Positions 10,801 through 22,800 of a DNA stretch of 64,000 nt are shown one piece after another. The notes beneath the pieces are model-generated. The model was given only the letters and a program-made list of their open reading frames with translations. It made no database searches and had not been told where the DNA came from. Position numbers and translations under genes: made by a program. The DNA lies in NCBI GenBank assembly GCA_009746045.1, contig RPFO01000595.1:865510-929509 (forward strand), written 5' to 3'. The stretch is from Mesostigma viride. Taxonomy: Eukaryota; Streptophyta; Mesostigmatophyceae; Mesostigmatales; Mesostigmataceae. Within the stretch, counting starts at the first letter, position 1. Each line of letters opens with the position of its first letter.

Positions 10801-13800
10801 TACCGGCCCATTGAAATTGAAGTCACTTACCTATTCCTTATTACTTATCTGTACCTATTATTGGTCCATATAGGTACATTGGGTATCCACGCATGTGGCG
10901 AGCACCCACCTCATGGATGCCCATGTGGTGGCAGACATTGAATAATGGATCATATCTATCAACACCTATTAATGATCATATAAGTAATAGGTAACATACG
11001 GTATCTAGGGAGGTGCTGAGCACCCACCTTATGAATGCCCATGTGGTGGCACACAGTAGAAGTCATGTGCATGCCAAGCGAGCGCCACGCCTGCATCGAC
11101 AGGAGCACCTGGCCGCCCAACGCAATGTCCCGGATCGCCCGTGCCACGTCCACGTACTCCCCCTCGTACTGCTGCTTGCCCTTGGACGACCCATGGGGCA
11201 CCTCAGGGACCCCCACGTGGATGCCCACGCGCACGCGCAGGCCCCGGTAGAGCATCGACTGGCCTGACGGGCATCTTGCCTCGGCGCCATGATCGTGGCT
11301 GAGCAGCAGTGTCGGCCAGTCGGATTGAGGACTGGAGATGCTCCGCCGGAAATGCTTGAGTGCTGCCAGCGAGCTCGCGGGGGGGTCGTTGAGCACTAGT
11401 GCCCGTGGGTGTAGCAGCCCGTGCTGCAAGTCCATAACCATGCTCAATGCCTTGACAGGGTCGTGGAAGGCGAGCGTGAAGGCCCCCTCTGGGGCAGAGA
11501 TCTCTTGGCCATGGTACTCGTGGAGCAAGGAGCGAACAGCCTGCGAGGAGGAAAAAAAACAAACGTAGATCGATGAATTGGATATATATTGATTGAGAAT
11601 GATGCGGAGATGAGATCGGCATGCAACAGAAGGAAATAATTACCGGCCTGCAAGGATCAAACCAACACAATGTACAAACCTACACAGTACACCGGCACGC
11701 AGCAACATCGCTGCCAGCCCACTGGGCTTGGAAAGGAGGTAGACATGCATGGGTCGCGACAAATCAGCCCGGATGCGGCAGAATAACACATCGGCCACAG
11801 TGCGAGTGAGGGCGAGGGACAGGCGCTGCCGCCAATACGAGGAACACGAGCGGGCAGACCACGGGGCAGTCTGACCCTCGAGGTCAAGTCGGTCTTCATG
11901 CCGCTGGCACTCGTGAAAATTAGTCGCCGTCTCCGGGCCCATGGCCCCGAACTCCTCAAGGACAAAGTGGATGACCCGGGGGGGCTCCACATTGACATAC
12001 GAGGCAAACTTGTCGCACTCGGCCACAGCGGCAGCAGCGCCGGCATCCACAGCCGCCCGGAGGATACGGTGACCGGAGAGCGGCCAAGCCACAGAGACAT
12101 CGATAAGGTTGCAACCCTGCTCATCCTAGTCGAGCAAGGTAATATCGGGCTGGTGGTTGGTTAAGTAGAGTGCGGCCCCATCCGTGTCCTTGCACTTGAT
12201 GGTGGAGTGGGCAAAGGCCGACCGAACCATGGGACACACCACCCGGAGGAGAGCGATATGGAGATAGAGGAACCAGTTCTGGTTCTGCTGGCCATCCATG
12301 CACACGATGTCATGGTATAGATGTTAGAGCGACTTGCCAACATGGAAGATATGAATAGAACAACGAATCTAAGCAAGTTGTGAAAGTTTTCTCAGGGCCT
12401 TGAAGGGACAAGGGCCCCAGCAGGAGATCTAGACAAATACCCGCAGTTAGCCGATTAACTTTCTCGTCAGCGGCGTCACTTGCGCCACTTGTGACAATGT
12501 CGTCGTTTATGTTTCTTGGGTCACCTTCATCATACCACACGCCACCTAACATGCACGCGTGCCACACTGTAGGCCTGTGAGGAAAACTTGAATGGGCGGG
12601 GGGGGGAGCTGAGAGGCACGGACTAAAATGAGTGAAAGGAAGTAAAGAGGGAAAGGGAAAGGAGACTTGAGGTTGGGAGAGGGGAAGGGGGAGGGGACGG
12701 GTGGGCGTTGGGATGAGAGGGTAGGGAAGACCCCATGAGAAGGAGGGGTTGTTGCAGTTAGCCCTCTAGGCTAAGGACACGCCCGTCCGTCTTAGTGTTA
12801 GCTGTGGCCAGCTGCAACCTCCCAACTCCATGGCATAAAGACGGCGGTACGGCCAATCGCAGATGCTGCAAATTATTCTAGTTGCCGTACCGCCCGGAAG
12901 CAGGTTTTCTTCCTTGGCTTACCGCTTGGAAGACTTCCAGCGCCTTCTTTGTTTCTCCCGCGTCCCACGCAAGCAGGTCGGCTAACCTATCTACATCTGC
13001 GAGAATGCAACAAATCAAGAGCGAGCCAGCACCGAATTCCAGAGTTTGATGGGGTAAATCGTGATGGATGCTGTGAACCAAGGCAGCTTTGTATGGCATT
13101 GGATGTTGAATAGGAAAACCTGCTAATAAAATTAATTAGGGAATCACACTAGGTCTAAGCCGCGAACCAAGAGAAAAATGAGTGGTGGTGGGTGCCAAGA
13201 GCGTAGATGCAAAACAGGAGGCGGCATCATGCTGTGTGACAAGAGAACCTGCCCCACCCACCCCAAGGGAAATAAAAATAAAGGATTCTGTATGCGTGAC
13301 AGCTACAATGCTACTAGTAACTCACTAAGCAATGGCAATAATCGGTTGATCACGGCAACATTCCCAAGCGGGTGGCACAGTTGCGACAAGCGCTCGCCGT
13401 TGTTGTTACGGTTTTGTGCTGTCGCACGTGTTTCCATGACCTATGGGTCAAGCTGGTGGCACTGCGACAAGAGCTCGCCTTCGTACTACTATGAATTTAC
13501 GGAGTATGCCATCGCGATACATATACAACCCATCTTTATGGCATACACGCCATGGCATCTTGGGTGTGAAGTGCTTCTGCTGATGCTGCTGTGGGCTTCC
13601 TGAAGATCTGTACCAGTACACCGACGAGGAGCATGTAAATGAAGGTGACCTGTCGGCAAGCTTCACCAACACAAAGGATGATCTATTGCATGTATACTAG
13701 TACAAATATATACATGCGACTGTGCGAACTCAACGTATTTGATTCAAAGGAAGAAACACACTGTCACAAAAGTGGAAAAACAGGCTTCATGCTTTAGCCA

Positions 13801-16800
13801 TAGTCCGGTACGTTCGATGCCACCTGGCACCTGCCGATCCCCTTGCAAGGCAGGCCCGCAAGTTGTTAGTTCCCATGCTGGATGTGGGAAGGACGCAGCA
13901 TACAAGTTTTTAATCTAATTTAATTCATGTGGGAAGGGCAAGACACAAAGGCCAATATAGATTCCACCAACATCGTAAGCAAGGCATTCTTGTTTTAGGA
14001 ACTAGTCCATCGAAACTCACGTGCCCCACAGCACACTTTTCCTGTTGTTATCTATAGTCATAGTCATGCATAGATAACGGACTCCTAAACAGTGCTGTTC
14101 AGTATCCTAGCACCCCCAACTTCAGCACCATTGCAAATATCAACGTCATTCATGAAATATCAGCACAGCCCCCCTCCAAACCCACAGGAAGAAAGCTTCC
14201 CACCCACCCACAAAAAAAGACTAGCTTGAACACTCACCCATGACCACCACCGTGATCGTCGAGTCCTCCCCGCTCTCCCACCGGCTGACTTCCAGCGCCT
14301 CGACCGTCCCAGGGTCCCTGTGGGCGTCCGTGCGAGAGAGACGTGCCAGCCGGAGCACCAGCAGCAAGCCCACGATCACGAGGGCGATCCCGCAGGACAA
14401 GAGGACTGCTAGTAGGATGCGCCTCCTATGTCCTTCCTTTTCATCCTCCGTCTGGATTCGGTCGGTGCAGAAGGGGCCCGTCCAGCCGCGAGCGCACAGG
14501 CAGGTCCCCTGGGACCCGTCCGTGGTCCCAGCGGGTGCTTCCTTGGAGAATTGGCAGGTGCCGTGGCCTGAACACGTTGTCGCGTTCTTGGGGGCGGACA
14601 TGCCGCCTTTCACACAACCCTGGCGGACATCGCACAGGGGGTTGAATTGCCCCAGTATTCCTTTTGTGAATTGCTGGTAATTGGCACGCTCGCACGCCAC
14701 ACGCCAGGGATACTTGAGCGGCAGGTGGTCGTAGCGGAGCAGCCGCTCGGTGCGCACCTCCCCCACAATGCGCTCACTGGTCTGTTGTTCCAGCGCGGCA
14801 ATGGTTGCGGACAGATAGCTGGAGAGGTAGACCTGCCAGAAAGCGAGCACAGAGGGTTAGACGTGAGACTTGCGTTGAGCGGGTATGATGAATTCCTTGG
14901 CTCGTGATCTAAAAAAGTTCCAGCAAATTACCCAAGCAGACTTTGTAAGCCCACGTGAGCATCATGGCACTTGTAGAAAGCAATCATTGAGAGTACAGAA
15001 CCTTATCTTGCACATCCCTCCCTATCTGCTCCTGACCTGCCCTTTCCTTTCCTCTCCTCTCCTCTCCTCCCCTCCCCTCCCCTCCCCTCCCCTCCCCTCC
15101 CCTCCCTCCCTCCCCTCCCCTCCCTCCCCTCCCCTCCCTCCCTCCCTCCCCTCCCCTCCCCTCCCTCCCCTCCCCTCCCCTCCCTCCCCTCCCCTCCCTC
15201 CCCTCCCCTCCCTCCCCTCCCCTCCCTCCCCTCCCTCCGCTCCGCTCCGCTCCGCTCCCCTCCCCTCCCCTCCCCTCCCTCCCTCCCCTCCCCTCCCCTC
15301 CCCTCCCTCCCCTCCTCCCCTCCCTCCCCTCCCCTCCCCTCCCCTCCCTCCCCTCCCCTCCCCTCCCCTCCCCTCCCTCCCCTCCCTCCCTCCCCTCCCC
15401 TCCCCTCCCCTCCCCTCCCCTCCCCTCCCCTCCCTCCCCTCCCCTCCCTCCCCTCCCCTCCCTCCCCTCCCCTCCCCTCCCTCCCCTCCCCTCCCCTCCC
15501 CTCCTCCCCTCCCTCCCCTCCCCTCCCCTCCCTCCCTCCCTCCCCTCCCCTCCCCTCCCCTCCCCTCCCCTCCCCTCGCCTCGCCTCCCCTCGCCTCTCC
15601 CGCCCGGCCCCGCCCGCCCCGCCCCGCCCCGCCCCGCCCCGCCCCGCCCGCCCGCCCCGCCCCGCCCCGCCCGCCCCGCCCGCCCCGCCCCGCCCGCCCC
15701 GCCCCGCCCCGCCCCGCCCCGCCCCGCCCCGCCCCGCCCGCCCCGCCCGCCCCGCCCCGCCCCGCCCGCCCCGCCCCGCCGCCCGCCCCACCCCACCCCG
15801 CCCCGCCCCGCCCCGCCTACCCTGTTACATCTATGCTATGGCAGACATGCGCACAACTATGGCAAGCATTGCACCTATACCACGGTAGACATGGGCAATT
15901 CAGGCTCACGTACCTGCTCAGCGATGCAACCCAGGAGAAACTCCTCTTTACAAATACATACACCAATATTAGCTAGAACCACGACCTAACACTCTATCTG
16001 CTCTCGTGCGTACCTGCTCATCAAGGCAGCCCAGGACAAACTCCTCATGTGCCGTGAGGTTCCACCGCAGCAGCGCTGAATACTCCAAGTCCGTGCACTT
16101 GTGGGTGATCATCCGCACGGGCGGACGCTCTGGCTGCTCCCGCGCCAGCTGCGCCAGCATCGGTAGCGTGATCTGGCCCATGAAGCTGGTGTATGCAGCC
16201 ATCACGAGGGTATCCGTGGGCGCAGGGCCTCCTCGCTCCCCCGCCAGCCGTTCATAAAGGGGCTTCAGGAAGGCATCTCCGAGAAAGATGTCCAAGCCTT
16301 CCATGACCTGGCTTCCATGTGCGTTTATGATAACAAGCAAATGGTGATAAAAACAGTAATTATGTGCTTAGTCCTAAGCCTTCCATGACCTTGCCACATC
16401 AGCATTTATGATAATAAGCTAATGAGGATAGAAACAGTAATCTTGTTCTTAATCAATACGCGCCTTCCGTGACCCCCACTATTAATCAATAACGAAATTG
16501 ATAACATAACCAGCGAGTGATTCCAGGGAAATATAAGAAGGGACGCGACATGAGAACCATGTGCATACAGCCCACTAGGACAGTGCGAGGGAGTTGAAGC
16601 CACGGTCAACAAAGCACAAGTCCGGGGAAGCTCCATACTGTTGAAGCCTACCGGACGATGCTGCTGGTGGCATCGTTGGATTCAGCTTATATGACGGTAA
16701 CAGAAAGCTCTGGTGCATCTTGCCCCACATGATGCCTCATGCTACATTAATTAAAGTAAAAGCACGTGACTGCGTCACGTGGTTACCAATGAAGGAACCT

Positions 16801-19800
16801 TCATCCCCTATACACACCGCGAAGGAGGGAGGGCGCCCTAGCTTCTCTCACGGCCCCAAGGGAGCAGGTCACGGAGGACTCTCTCAAGCTACACGATGAT
16901 GTTGGCCTGTCCTAAGGAATTCTGTAACCAGCTCTTCGGGTTATACAGAAGTTGTCCAGCTGTCTGGTGCAAGCTACAAAGACAGATGTTGTTTTGTGGC
17001 AGCTTTGTATCATACCTTGTACTTCAATGCTATATTAGACAAGGCTAGACAGCACTTGCACTACAGATAGACAATATGCAGCACTTGTACTACAGATAGG
17101 CAGTATGCTACATGGACTACCGCACTTGTTAAGTTGTAATGCTGTGCCTTGGATACGACTGTGCTCGGGAGTACATTTCGAGGACGCGTTGCCTTAGGGC
17201 ATTCCTCTGAACATTTTGAGAAAACGTTACCCCAGGCCGTTCATATGAACATTTCCAGGACGCGTTACCCCAGCGCATTCCTCTGAACATTTCGAGGACA
17301 CGTTACCCCAGGCCATTCATCTTTATCCCTCACTACGCTAAGTTAGCAGTGCAGTATACCCCTCACCCACCCAGCCAATCATCTTCCTTTAGATTCTGAC
17401 AACGCAGAGCTGCTCATTACATAGTAGTAGATATAGTGTGCAATATGCTGAATGACCACCCAGATAATCATCGCTCTAAACCCTCACCGTCTTCCAATCA
17501 CAACGCAGAGCTGCTCCCAGCCAAGCGTCCGCTCTTGCATTGCCCCTCTTCCTCTTGAACCCCCCCGAATGCCCCGGCAGGCAGACATGATAAGGCAAAC
17601 ACTAGTTTAGTATCACTATAAGTACTTTAGTAATACTCTTACAGTATGTTGTGCAAATACTACTTTAGTATCACTATTAGTAATACTTTAGTAATGCTAT
17701 TACAGTATGTTGTGCAAATACTACTTTAGTATCACTATTAGTAATACTTTAGTAATGCTCTTACAGTATGTTGTGCAAATACTAAAGTATCACTATTAGT
17801 AATACTTTAGTAATACTCTTACAGTATGTGCCAAAGCCAGGCTCAGCATGTTTTCTGTCTGCTTGACCCTGCACCACATTTCACCCAACTACAACTACCA
17901 TGCCATTGCTTACATGCCCAGCCCCGTTGCATGGTCAGCAGGCCCGTAATAACACGCGCGCCTGCTGAACCTCACCGGCCACATCTAACTACTGCACTAT
18001 CCACACACCTTCATCGACAAACCTACAAAAATTGCTCACCTGCGCAGTCCGGTTGGTCAGCGGGTCTGTGAACAGCGCCCAGGCGCCCGTGCGGTTCACC
18101 GGGCTGCCGCGGGCGGTGGGGGGGAAGTCCCAAATGTTGGGGGGGAAGGGGTACCCCTCTCCCACCGACGTGGCCACGATTGCCTTGATCCAATGCCAAA
18201 TGAGCGGCAGGTACCCCCCGATATTGTGGACGAGCACGTGCTGGCCATGGACGTCCTTTGCCAGATCCGCGATGAATCGCCCCGCGGTGACCACGCTGTA
18301 CCCTACATACGAGCGAGCCTGGAACCGGTCCAGGAATGACAGGATCTCGCCCGGCAAGGCCCCATGCAAGTAGCCCATGTAGAGCGGCTTCCCGGACTCT
18401 GGGATCGAACGTATTGCGGCCAACATGGCGCTGCTGATATCCGCCAGGTAGGCGTCCGCGCTGATGACGCCGCGGAAAAAGGTCCCATTGGCCACCTCGG
18501 CGTATTCAGCAAGAACCGCGAATATCTCAGGATTATCGTACACTTTCCTGTTTCATTTTTGCCACATGTTGGGTTGTTCAGGATTGGTGTAAAAAGGGCG
18601 CCGAGGGCGGGCGGACTATCAGCACGCCAACAGGCATCGGCACATGAAGCTTGTGTGCAGTACAAAACATTCTGTGAAACATTTGTAGAAACATTTGTGA
18701 GCCGCATGGGTGATGGATGGAATGCGGCGACCGGTCACTCGCTACAAAGCGTCTGAAAAGCATCCCACGAATGTGTGTAAATCATAACCAATGGTTCTTT
18801 CGATCCATCAAGATAGGTACAAGATCCGTTTGAACATCAGCAAGTGCCAATGCTCGCAAATAGGCGAGCCCAAACCAAGAGACACACGGCAACTAGTCAT
18901 GTAATATGGATCATCGCGTTGTCAATAATCATCCATATACTGCACCTGGTCAATCTATTAATTAATTAATTAAACTCCTGCTCCCGTTGGGGAGTCACGG
19001 AGCACCGGAGTGCACAACAGGAAGAAAGGGCAGAGTCCCCCTTTCTCCTTCATGCCAGAGGCATACCACAGGTCAATCTATACTCGTGACATTGATCGCC
19101 ACTTACCTATTCAAAACCTGGGTAGGAATGTGTACCACGCCAGCTAGCATAGAATCAATGCCACAGGCAGGTGATGGCTGGCGCAGTGACATACACCCCG
19201 GGACAATCTCCTGCCGACATGCCACCATCGACACGTTGACCACGGGAGATCCCTTACCTTGTAGAATCGATGCCAACCCAGACCCAATCCTTCTTAGCTA
19301 TGTACTAGAATCGATGCCAACCCAGACCCAATCCTTCTTAAGTAGGTCCTAGAATCGATACCAACCCAGACCCAACACTTCTTAACTAGGTACTAAAATC
19401 GATACCAACCCAGACCCAATCCTTCTCCGGATTGGTTATTGAGACATTTTCTTTGCTATCTTGTCAATTTCGTCAACGTAAACTATCCCTTTCTGCTTAC
19501 AAATCGTATCAGACCCCCAGAGGACGTACCATCGAAATGCTGACCTGGGAGATCCCTTTCAAAGGCATTACTGATACAAAACCCCGTCGTATTAACAATC
19601 CTATCACGCCCCCTACCACGTACCATCGAAAGGTTGACCCTGGGAGATCCCTTTCCGCGTCCACCATGCCTTGATAAAGATAGTATGACGTCAGCAGCCG
19701 CTTTGGGCTTGTGCCAATCATCCTGTAGCGTACGTCCCCGCGGTCAAAGCAGGGGCACCCCGACGAGGTCACCGGGAGCACCCCCGGGTCCCCGCACACG

Positions 19801-22800
19801 GGGTTCCCTGCCGCACGGCACACCTCGCGCTGCATGACCTCGTCGGTCACCTGTGCGGCCCCAGAACGCATAACAAAAGAAAGACCCAATGAAACAAACA
19901 AGGACGCTGGTTATGCAAGCAACCTGACACGAGCATAATACGACAGATACCGCAGACCTCACGCTGCACGCGTCATCAGTCGCCTGCTTGACAAACGAGA
20001 ACGCACCCTGATCAAGCATGCTAAAACAGGCAGTAACGGCACGCACCCATGCAAACCGGCCTATGACCCATACATCCAGCCCCTAATAACCCATATAACC
20101 AGCTAATGACTTTACAAACCGGCCCATGACCCATACAACCAACAGCAAATAACCCATACAACCAGTTAATGATCCATGCAACCAGCCCATGACCCATACA
20201 ACCAGCAGTGAATAACCCATATAACCAGCTAATGACTTCACAAACCGGTCCATGACCCATACAACCAGCAGTGAATAACCCATATAACCAGCTAATGATC
20301 CATGCAAACTGGCCAATAGCCCATACAAACATGGTTGGAAGAACGAGTACCGGGGATATTCAAAAATTGTACCTACGAGTACAAAGATATTGATGTTTGC
20401 AAACATATGATATTCAAAAATTGTATCAATGAGTACAAAGATATTGATGTTTGCAAAGATATTATATCCACAAATTGTATCAATGAGTACAAAGATACTG
20501 ATGTTTGCAAAGATATCATATCCACACATTGTATCAACGAGTACAAAGATATTGATGTGTGCCAAGATATGATATCCACAAATTGTAGCAATGAGTACAA
20601 AGATGTTGATGTTTACAAACATATGGTATTCAAAACTTGTATCAATGAGTACAAAGATATTGATATTTACAAAGATATGAATGATGATATTCACACATTG
20701 TATCAATGAGACAACCAGCGCCGACTAAAAACAAAGGGTATCTGCGGATGATCGCAAAAGAAATATGCGATTGGGAGCTTTCCAGAGAGCGTGACAACAG
20801 CCCAGATAGATGAACTTGGAAGAAAATAACGAGAAACATAAGATCAACGAGCCTTGACTCTTGAGCAGGGAACGTACAGGCAGGCAATGGGTTGGACGGT
20901 GGGCAATGGGTTACCTAATATGCAAGGGGCTAAATATAATAATCCTAACACCTCTATAAATAAAACTTGGAGACCGTTTGTCGCCTAATTAGGACAGATT
21001 TCGGATGATTAGGTAGTGAATTGTGGTACAAAAATAAGCCGTTTGGAGTTTCTACGGAGATCTCACAAGATCGATAAATGGATCCCGGATACACTACGCG
21101 CGAAGCGGCAGGCACGCGGCCGCTTCAGCGGCCTTCTCCCCGGAGCGCAGCGAAGGAGCACATTAAACTACTACGAGAAAGGGACAGAAGGAATGTCAGG
21201 CGACGGGCGACAGGACACCAGCCAGTGAGTAGCCACGGGCAATTTTAGCAAGGGACGGAAGGAATTTCAGGCGACGGGCGACGAGCAACTAGCAACGGGC
21301 GATTTCAGCGAGGGACGGATTTTAGCCTCGACGAGTGACGGGCGACCGGCGATGGGCGACTAGACTAGCCACGGGCCGCTGCTAGCCACGGGACGGAAGG
21401 AATTCAACGGGCCACTATCAGCCACGGGCAACTAAACATGGGCGGGGCAACTAGCCACGGGCTATAAATTTCAGCAGCAGAGGGATGGGGGCAATTTCCA
21501 CGGGCCACTAGCCACGGGCAACTAGCGATGGGCGACGGGCGACGGGTGACGGGTGACGGGTGACGGGTGACGGCCCTCGGGCCCCGGGCGACGAGACCAA
21601 CCACGGGCACGGGAGGTTAGATAGCAGTCGATTATAATAGGAGTCTACAATAGTAGAGTCTCCAATTTAAAAGGGGCTTGGCCCCTATCGGGTCTACTCG
21701 TGTATATATATTCCACGGAGGCTTACCACAAAAGGATGAGCACAAAAGGGTTGCATGGAAAACGAGAAGGGCCGGTGGCATAGTGCCATGTGCGACGGTG
21801 CGTGCTGACGAAAGAGCCTTGGGAAACTAAAGAAAAACGGCAACAAACTAAAGAAAGCCGAGTCAAAACTTGTGACCCGGAAACATGACATGTGGCTCAC
21901 CTTCCCCAGTGACATCAATACGGCACAATCCTGTGGGGGCCACGGAGGGGGCGAGTGAGCGAGACTCAAACTCACCGGCTGTGCCCCCTGGCCGTAGATG
22001 GTCACTGCGGTCTCTATGTCAGACGTCACCATCTGGCCGTTGTGGTGCTCCACGGATGCCAGCGCCAGCGCCAGGTACCCCTGGGTGTACACGCTGAGAT
22101 CCATCGCCAGCACGCGCTGGCCTGCAAGGATGTCCGCCAGCACCTCGACCGACGTCTCGTACACGACGAGAGTTATGCTGGCACTCTGGGGATGGATTAA
22201 TGCCTTTATTCTTCCGTACGTCACGATGTCCTCCACTAGGATCGCGATGACACGCCCTGGGTGTTATTCTGCCATAACCCCCAACACCGTCGTGACATTC
22301 GCAAGCAAAGGGAGGACATGTGCGGTCATGCCCGCGCCAACGAATATCTCCTGCACCATCCGGCACCGGCTAGGCCAGGAGGAGTCGTCCATTTTTAGCA
22401 CGATGCACTCCAGGTGGTTGACGCCCTGCGCAATGAGCGTGGCGGCGAGCCTCGACGCGAGTGCGGGCTCATCGGGGCCGATGTACCGGATGGAGGCCCG
22501 CAGGGGACTTTCCACAAAGGGTTCGCGTTTTTGTAGGCTGCGAACAAGTTCAGGGTCGCCTCCCCCCACGAGGTAGATGGGGATGCCAGCAGCGTTGGCG
22601 GCGCTGAAGGATGCCATGATCTGAGCGCAGCCAAAGAGCCCCCCCCCCCCCCCCCCCCGCCCCCCGGCCCCAAATAGCACACAATAAACCGGTTCGCATT
22701 TACAAAAGTTTACTTGCATGCAGAAAAGGTTAGTCTGCATGCAATAAGCGGCCATCAAACGAAATGCATGGGGTGTAGGCCATTGCAGCAAGGCTAAGAT

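Noticed and set aside
14984-15976. Long Pro-rich and Gly/Arg-rich ORFs on both strands
   Set aside because: They are translations of the CCCCT/CCCCG repeat inside gene A intron 6 and are open only because the repeat has no stop codons.
20083-20709. Repeated-peptide ORFs on both strands
   Set aside because: A 54-base minisatellite in gene A intron 3 explains them. The array has no spacer variety, so it is not a CRISPR array either.
22264-22266. Alternative genetic code with TAA read as an amino acid
   Set aside because: Gag of the LTR element, gene A itself (TAG) and R2-like ORFs stop at TAA/TAG in the expected places, and only one such codon occurs in over 2600 receptor codons.
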